This document shows positions 5,479-9,247 of a stretch of 9,247 nt of DNA, piece by piece. Made by a program: the position numbers and the translations under genes. The notes beneath the pieces are model-generated. The model was not told the origin of the DNA. It ran no database searches and saw nothing but the letters and a program-made list of their open reading frames with translations. Origin of the DNA: Nocardioides sp. (GTDB lineage: Bacteria; Actinomycetota; Actinomycetes; Propionibacteriales; Nocardioidaceae); the NCBI GenBank assembly GCA_030145945.1, contig JASLDK010000262.1:1-9247 (forward strand). Reading direction: 5' to 3'. Each line of letters starts with the position of its first letter. The stretch's first letter is position 1.

Positions 5479-6153
5479 ATGCGCGTGTTGGTGGTCGAGG
5501 ACGAGGTACGCCTCGCAACTGCTCTCGCCGACAACCTGCGTGCCGAGGGACATGCCGTCGACATCGCCCACGACGGCACCGACGGCCTGTGGCTGGCGGA
5601 GGAGAACGAGTACGACGTGATCGTGCTCGACCTGATGCTGCCGGTGATCCAGGGCGACGAGGTGTGCCGTCGGCTCCGGGCCCGTGAGGACTGGACGCCG
5701 GTGCTGATGCTCACTGCCCGCGACGCCGACCGCGACATGGTCAACGGGCTCGACGCCGGCGCCGACGACTACGTGACGAAGCCCTTCTCCTTCGACGTCC
5801 TGGTCGCTCGACTGCGCTCGCTGGCACGCCGCAACGTCTCCGAACGACCGGTCACCATGTCGGCGGGCGACCTCGAGCTCGATCCCGCCAATCGCACCGT
5901 CACCCGCGCGGGACAGCGGATCGAGGTGACTGCGCGTGAGTTCGCCGTCCTCGAACTCCTGCTGCGCAACCGCGGCACGGTGGTCACCAAGCAACAACTC
6001 CTCAACGGGGTGTGGGGCTTCGACTTCGACGGCGACCCCAACATCACCGAGGTCTACGTCGGGCGGCTGCGCCGCAAGGTCGATCGCCCCTTCCCCACCG
6101 AGATGATCGAGACCGTCCGCGGCAGCGGCTACCGGTTGCGAGGCGAGCAGTGA
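5479..6153 (+). CDS. OmpR/PhoB-family two-component response regulator
   Basis: A 224-residue DNA-binding regulator. The receiver domain (residues 1-~115) has the acidic pocket E7-D8, phospho-acceptor D51 in VIVLDLMLP, T79 in MLTAR and K101 in VTKPF. The C-terminal winged helix (~130-222) shows TAREFAVLELLLRNRGTVVTK and ends in the usual VRGSGYRL. It is phosphorylated by the kinase encoded next, with which it overlaps by 4 nt. The ATG at 5479 gives the canonical MRVLVVEDE start. An in-frame TTG at 5467 would add four residues and lies inside the hairpin. No Shine-Dalgarno is seen, but TTGAAT (5467-5472) stands six bases before the ATG, the same spacing as the leaderless promoters elsewhere here. 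The stimulus and targets are unknown. Confidence 0.93.
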   Translation: MRVLVVEDEVRLATALADNLRAEGHAVDIAHDGTDGLWLAEENEYDVIVLDLMLPVIQGDEVCRRLRAREDWTPVLMLTARDADRDMVNGLDAGADDYVTKPFSFDVLVARLRSLARRNVSERPVTMSAGDLELDPANRTVTRAGQRIEVTAREFAVLELLLRNRGTVVTKQQLLNGVWGFDFDGDPNITEVYVGRLRRKVDRPFPTEMIETVRGSGYRLRGEQ

Positions 6154-7466
6154 CCTCCGTCCGGCTGCGGGTGACGTTGGCCGCCGTCATCGTCGGTGCG
6201 CTGGGGGCCGCACTGGGGTCCGTGCTCTTCGTGCAGGGTCTGCACCTCAATCTGGAGAAGTCCCTGACTGCCTCTGCCGGCCAGGAGGCCGCCAACATCA
6301 CGGCACAGCTGAAGGCGGGCGAGACGCCCGATCAGGTCGTGGTCTCCAGCAAGCGCGACGTGATCCTCCAGGTCGTCGGCGCGGACGGATCGTTGCTGGC
6401 CACGGACCATCCGAAGGTCCAGGCCCCGATCCGAACCACCTCTGGTTCCTGGACCGGCGTCACCGTCACCCCGCTCACGGACTCCTATGTCGTGGTGGCG
6501 CAGCATGCCGACACCGGCGAGTTGGTGGTCGTGGGTCTCTCCGACGAGGAGGTCGACCGGGCGACCACGGCGACGGCCGAGATGCTCGCGGTCACCGCGC
6601 CCATCGGGCTGCTGCTGCTCGCCGGCGTCGTCTGGCTCGCCATCGGTCGTGCGTTGCGCCCCGTCGAGGTGATGCGCAGCGACGCGGCGACGATCACCAG
6701 CGAGCGGCTCGATCGCCGCCTCGCCGTGCCCCCGGGCAAGGACGAGATCCCGCTGTTGGCCAGCACCCTCAACGAGATGCTGGACCGGATCAGTGCCGCA
6801 CAGCGGCAGCAGCGGCAGTTCATCTCCGACGCCTCCCACGAGTTGCGGACGCCGCTCGCCATCGTCCGTCAGGTCGTCGAGTTGGCACGGCGCCATCCGG
6901 AGACGACCACCGTCACCGAGCTCGCCGACTCCGTCGCGATCGAGGAGTCGCGGATGGAGGACCTGGTCACCGCCTTGTTGGTCCTCGCGCGTCTCGACGA
7001 CCATGCCCCCATCCAGGTGCAGCCGGTCGACCTCGACGACATCGCGTTGCACGAGGTCGACCGGCTCCGTCGCGCCCACACGTCCGTGCACTTCGACCGT
7101 TCGCGGATCAGCGCCGGTCAGACCCTCGGCGACCCGGTCCTTCTGCACCAGGTGGTGACGAACCTGCTCGCGAATGCGGCTCGCCACGCGGCCTCCTCGG
7201 TGCGCGTCCGCGTCGACGAGACACCCGCAGGCACGGTGGAGCTGGTCGTCGAGGACGACGGCGACGGGGTCCTCGCCGACGACCGCGAGCGGATCTTCGA
7301 GCGGTTCACCCGACTCGACGACGCCCGTACCCGCGACACCGGCGGCTCCGGGCTGGGGCTCGCGATCGTCGCGCAGATCGTGGCTGCACTCGGCGGCACC
7401 GTCGTGGTGACCGACTCCGAGCTGGGCGGGGCGGCATTCACCGTCACCCTGCCCGGTCTCCCGTGA
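6150..7466 (+). CDS. sensor histidine kinase, cognate to the adjacent response regulator
   Basis: A 438-residue membrane kinase starting at the GTG of the GTGA overlap with the regulator stop, which implies coupled translation; AGG-rich bases just upstream can serve as ribosome binding site. Transmembrane helices lie at ~8-29 and ~147-168 and enclose an extracytoplasmic sensor domain of about 115 residues with no recognised fold. A HAMP linker (~167-220) follows. The H-box FISDASHELRTPLAIVRQ carries phospho-acceptor H230. The ATPase domain has the N-box (N338 and N342 in TNLLANAARH), G1 D369-x-G-x-G373, the F-box IFERFTRLDD and G2 GGSGLGLAIV (398-407). All key residues are present, so it should be active. 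The ligand is unknown; the cholesterol oxidase next door suggests, but does not show, envelope or sterol sensing. Confidence 0.93.
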   Translation: MTSVRLRVTLAAVIVGALGAALGSVLFVQGLHLNLEKSLTASAGQEAANITAQLKAGETPDQVVVSSKRDVILQVVGADGSLLATDHPKVQAPIRTTSGSWTGVTVTPLTDSYVVVAQHADTGELVVVGLSDEEVDRATTATAEMLAVTAPIGLLLLAGVVWLAIGRALRPVEVMRSDAATITSERLDRRLAVPPGKDEIPLLASTLNEMLDRISAAQRQQRQFISDASHELRTPLAIVRQVVELARRHPETTTVTELADSVAIEESRMEDLVTALLVLARLDDHAPIQVQPVDLDDIALHEVDRLRRAHTSVHFDRSRISAGQTLGDPVLLHQVVTNLLANAARHAASSVRVRVDETPAGTVELVVEDDGDGVLADDRERIFERFTRLDDARTRDTGGSGLGLAIVAQIVAALGGTVVVTDSELGGAAFTVTLPGLP

Positions 7467-7492
7467 GCCAGCCCTGCGCCGGACTCCGCTGA
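7467..7492. other. 26-bp convergent junction without a clear terminator
   Basis: The kinase gene and the - strand glycosyltransferase gene end facing each other with only 26 bp between stops. The only symmetry is the 10-bp palindrome GCTGATCAGC (7488-7497), which overlaps the glycosyltransferase stop and is too tight to form a good terminator loop. The two transcripts may therefore overlap at their 3' ends. Confidence 0.4.
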
Positions 7493-9064
7493 TCAGCTCG
7501 TCGCGTTCCGTTCCCAGATGACGTAGGGGTTGATCGATGTCACGGGGTGGTACGCCGAGCGCAGGGTCGCGTCAGCGGCCTGCGCGTCGACCCCCCAGGT
7601 CGCCAGGCTCGGACCACTGACCACGACCCAGCGGGGCGCCTGCGGCGAGCGGAACACCGCATCGAGCTCCTGCAGCTTCGAGTCACGGACCCGGACCGGC
7701 AGGCTCCACAGCTCGGAGTAGGGGCTGCTCATCTTCGCGTCCCAGTCGATGTTGGGATGTCCGAAGGCGACGACCATGGTGTCACCGGGCGCACCGTGGT
7801 CGCGCAGGTAGCGAGCCACGACCGCGTCAGAGGCAAAGACCGGCGTGATGCTCGGTGCGACGGCGACCGACACGATCGCGGAGACGAGTGCCGTGGCCAG
7901 GACCGCGAGGAACGGGCGCTTCGGGACGGGGCGTTGCAGTGCCGCGGCCGTCAGCACGGCCAGGCCCGGCACGAGCACCAGCAGGTAGTGCAGCCAGTAG
8001 CTGCCGCCCATGGCGATGGACACCGTCTCCCAGACCAGAAGGGTGACCGCAGGCCAGCGCAGGTCGGGGACCTGTCGCGGCACGGCGTCGCTCGTCCGCG
8101 GCAGGGAAGCACCGGCGCGGCGGACGAACCAGGCAAGGGCGACCAGCACGACGGGTGCCAGGCTGACCGCGAAGGCGTCCAACAGGCCACTCATCCGCGA
8201 CGACGTCGCGGACGTCGCCGATGCCGAGATGACGGCCGCGGCCTGGAACCGGAAGGTCACCACGGCATCCCACAGTTCCAGCGGGGTGGTGCCCTTCGAC
8301 CATGCCCACGCCAACACCGCCGTCAGCGTCGTGATCGCTCCGGCAGCGAAGGGTGCGAGCATCGTCGTCGTTCGTCGTGGGGTGTGGCGAAGGCCCAGCA
8401 CCGCCATGGCTGCGGCGAAGAAGGCCACGTCCACTGCGTTCTGCTTCACCAGCGCCGCCGCGACGGCGGCCGCACCTGAAGCGAACGCCCAACCCGTGAT
8501 CGTCCGGGCCCGGTGGGCGCGGAATGCCTGGAGCAGCGCGACGATGCCGGCCAGCACGAAGGGTGCGGACAGCAACTCGCCGTCGACCCGCGTGGCACCG
8601 AACAACGGCGTGCTCATGAAGATCGCCACGACGATCGCGGGCGCGACGGAGACCAGCGTGCTGTGACGCAGTCCGCGCCCTGCGACGGCCGCACGGCCCA
8701 ACGCCCAGGCCAGCAGCGCGGAAGCCGCGACCGCGACCATCCCGATCAGACGCAGCGCCAACGCTCCGCCGAGGTCGACGGCGAGGGCGTGGATGGCGAT
8801 CAGCAGCGGCGGGCGGTCGACCCAGTAGTTGCCGTAGAGCGACGTACCGCGCGTCCACTGCGAGCCGACCATCAAGAAGCCGCCCTCGTCGGGGCTGACC
8901 GGCGCGAACAGCGACGGGATGCGTGAGGCACAGGCCAGCACCACGACGGCGGCCACCACCCACAGTTCGGTACGGCGACGGGCGGGCCGAGCGCGTTCAG
9001 GGGGCACGGGCGCTCCGACGGGTGGTGGATGGCGGACGCCGGTGTCGACGCTCACGGGACTCAT
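7493..9064 (-). CDS. GT-C superfamily integral membrane glycosyltransferase (PMT/ArnT-like, GT39-type)
   Basis: A 523-residue polytopic protein. A basic, Pro-rich cytoplasmic tail (~1-32) precedes the first membrane helix (~34-52). The first external loop has S57-P-D59-E60-G-G and, after it, V-D83-R-P-P86, the paired motifs of PMT_2/ArnT-like transferases; D59 is the likely catalytic acid. About ten further hydrophobic segments follow, for example around WLHYLLVLVPGLAVLTAA. A soluble C-terminal domain of about 110 residues (~411-523) probably lies outside. Such enzymes take a sugar from a polyprenyl-phosphate donor and transfer it to a lipid, glycan or protein on the outer face. The gene starts in an ATGA overlap with the stop of the upstream mannosyl-donor synthase, so polyprenol-phosphate-mannose is a plausible donor. 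The acceptor cannot be told from sequence. Confidence 0.85.
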   Translation of the reverse strand: MSPVSVDTGVRHPPPVGAPVPPERARPARRRTELWVVAAVVVLACASRIPSLFAPVSPDEGGFLMVGSQWTRGTSLYGNYWVDRPPLLIAIHALAVDLGGALALRLIGMVAVAASALLAWALGRAAVAGRGLRHSTLVSVAPAIVVAIFMSTPLFGATRVDGELLSAPFVLAGIVALLQAFRAHRARTITGWAFASGAAAVAAALVKQNAVDVAFFAAAMAVLGLRHTPRRTTTMLAPFAAGAITTLTAVLAWAWSKGTTPLELWDAVVTFRFQAAAVISASATSATSSRMSGLLDAFAVSLAPVVLVALAWFVRRAGASLPRTSDAVPRQVPDLRWPAVTLLVWETVSIAMGGSYWLHYLLVLVPGLAVLTAAALQRPVPKRPFLAVLATALVSAIVSVAVAPSITPVFASDAVVARYLRDHGAPGDTMVVAFGHPNIDWDAKMSSPYSELWSLPVRVRDSKLQELDAVFRSPQAPRWVVVSGPSLATWGVDAQAADATLRSAYHPVTSINPYVIWERNATS

Positions 9065-9247
9065 GCTGCCACTCGGGTGGGCTCCGGCACTCGACGGCCG
9101 TCACCGACGAGCCGCCAGCCGACGACCCTGGTCAGGGCCTCGGCGACGATCGCGCTGGACATCTTCGAGCTGCCCCGGCTGCGGTCGGTGAACACGATCG
9201 GCACCTCGACGACCCGCAGGCCGGCGCGGACCGCGCGCCAGGTGTTC
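9061..9247 (-). CDS. polyprenol-phosphate-mannose synthase-like GT2 glycosyltransferase, C-terminal part
   Basis: Only the last 61 residues are inside the window; the gene continues beyond the right edge. The visible part reads NTWRAVRAGLRVVEVPIVF followed by TDRSRGSSKMSSAIVAEAL, the well-conserved end of the DPM1/Ppm1 family (VVEVPI-x-F-x-x-R-x-x-G-x-SKM). These cytoplasmic-face enzymes move mannose from GDP-mannose to polyprenyl phosphate. There is no sign of a C-terminal GtrA-like membrane domain, so this looks like the stand-alone catalytic type. Its TGA overlaps the ATG of the next gene (ATGA), indicating an operon with translational coupling. Confidence 0.85.
   Translation of the reverse strand, partial: NTWRAVRAGLRVVEVPIVFTDRSRGSSKMSSAIVAEALTRVVGWRLVGDGRRVPEPTRVAA

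Noticed and set aside
3988..5997. A 669-codon open frame on the - strand
   Set aside because: Antisense to the cholesterol oxidase and response regulator, whose conserved motifs prove the + strand frame. Its composition is Asp/Val/Gly-rich with no motif.
6012..6149. N-terminal extension of the histidine kinase inside the response regulator gene
   Set aside because: These 46 codons encode an Arg-rich stretch unlike any kinase N-terminus; the GTG at 6150 gives the usual 4-nt overlap and a membrane helix straight after the start.
6129..7187. A 352-codon open frame on the - strand
   Set aside because: Antisense shadow of the histidine kinase; no recognisable family.
7488..7497. Palindrome GCTGATCAGC at the convergent gene junction as a bidirectional terminator
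   Set aside because: It has no loop and only 10 bp, part of it the stop codon of the glycosyltransferase gene; chance symmetry is likelier.
7547..8963. Long open frames on both strands in other frames across the glycosyltransferase gene
   Set aside because: They are rich in Arg, Gly and Pro, lack the membrane helices and motifs of the 523-residue frame, and have no plausible start signals.

Overview
The window comes from a high-GC actinobacterial chromosome. The evidence is strong G/C preference at third codon positions, GTG starts, leaderless genes behind TAnnnT hexamers, a SARP-type regulator, a Tat-exported class I cholesterol oxidase and a polyprenol-phosphate-mannose synthase. A Nocardioides-like or other soil actinobacterium is my best guess, but genus assignment is inference. 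I see no insertion sequence, phage gene, tRNA, rRNA or CRISPR array.

Layout. Six complete genes lie on the + strand: (1) a TPR regulator with a C-terminal SARP module (173-2257); (2) a YhhN-family membrane protein, probably lysoplasmalogenase (2300-2995); (3) a secreted Cu/Zn-superoxide-dismutase-family protein whose zinc ligands look degenerate (3063-3599); (4) a Tat-exported cholesterol oxidase (3778-5418); (5, 6) an OmpR-type response regulator and its histidine kinase, overlapping by 4 nt (5479-6153 and 6150-7466). Converging on these from the right, on the - strand, are the 3' end of a polyprenol-phosphate-mannose synthase-like glycosyltransferase (9061-9247, cut by the window edge) and a GT-C membrane glycosyltransferase (7493-9064), joined by an ATGA overlap.

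How they may work together. The cholesterol oxidase has its own promoter region containing a near-perfect KstR-type operator (TAGAACACGTTCTG), so it is probably derepressed by sterol catabolites. A long hairpin directly after its stop separates it from the two-component system. A terminator hairpin separates the SOD gene from the oxidase gene. The + strand genes therefore look like mostly separate transcription units, except the response regulator/kinase pair. The two - strand genes form a classic pair: one makes the lipid-linked mannose donor, the other is a membrane enzyme of the type that uses such donors outside the membrane.

No wholly new multi-gene system is evident. The points most worth a second look are the sterol operator and the larger dyad around it, the degenerate zinc site of the SOD, the reversed domain order of the SARP regulator, and the 22-bp hairpin whose wobble pairs fit only a + strand RNA.
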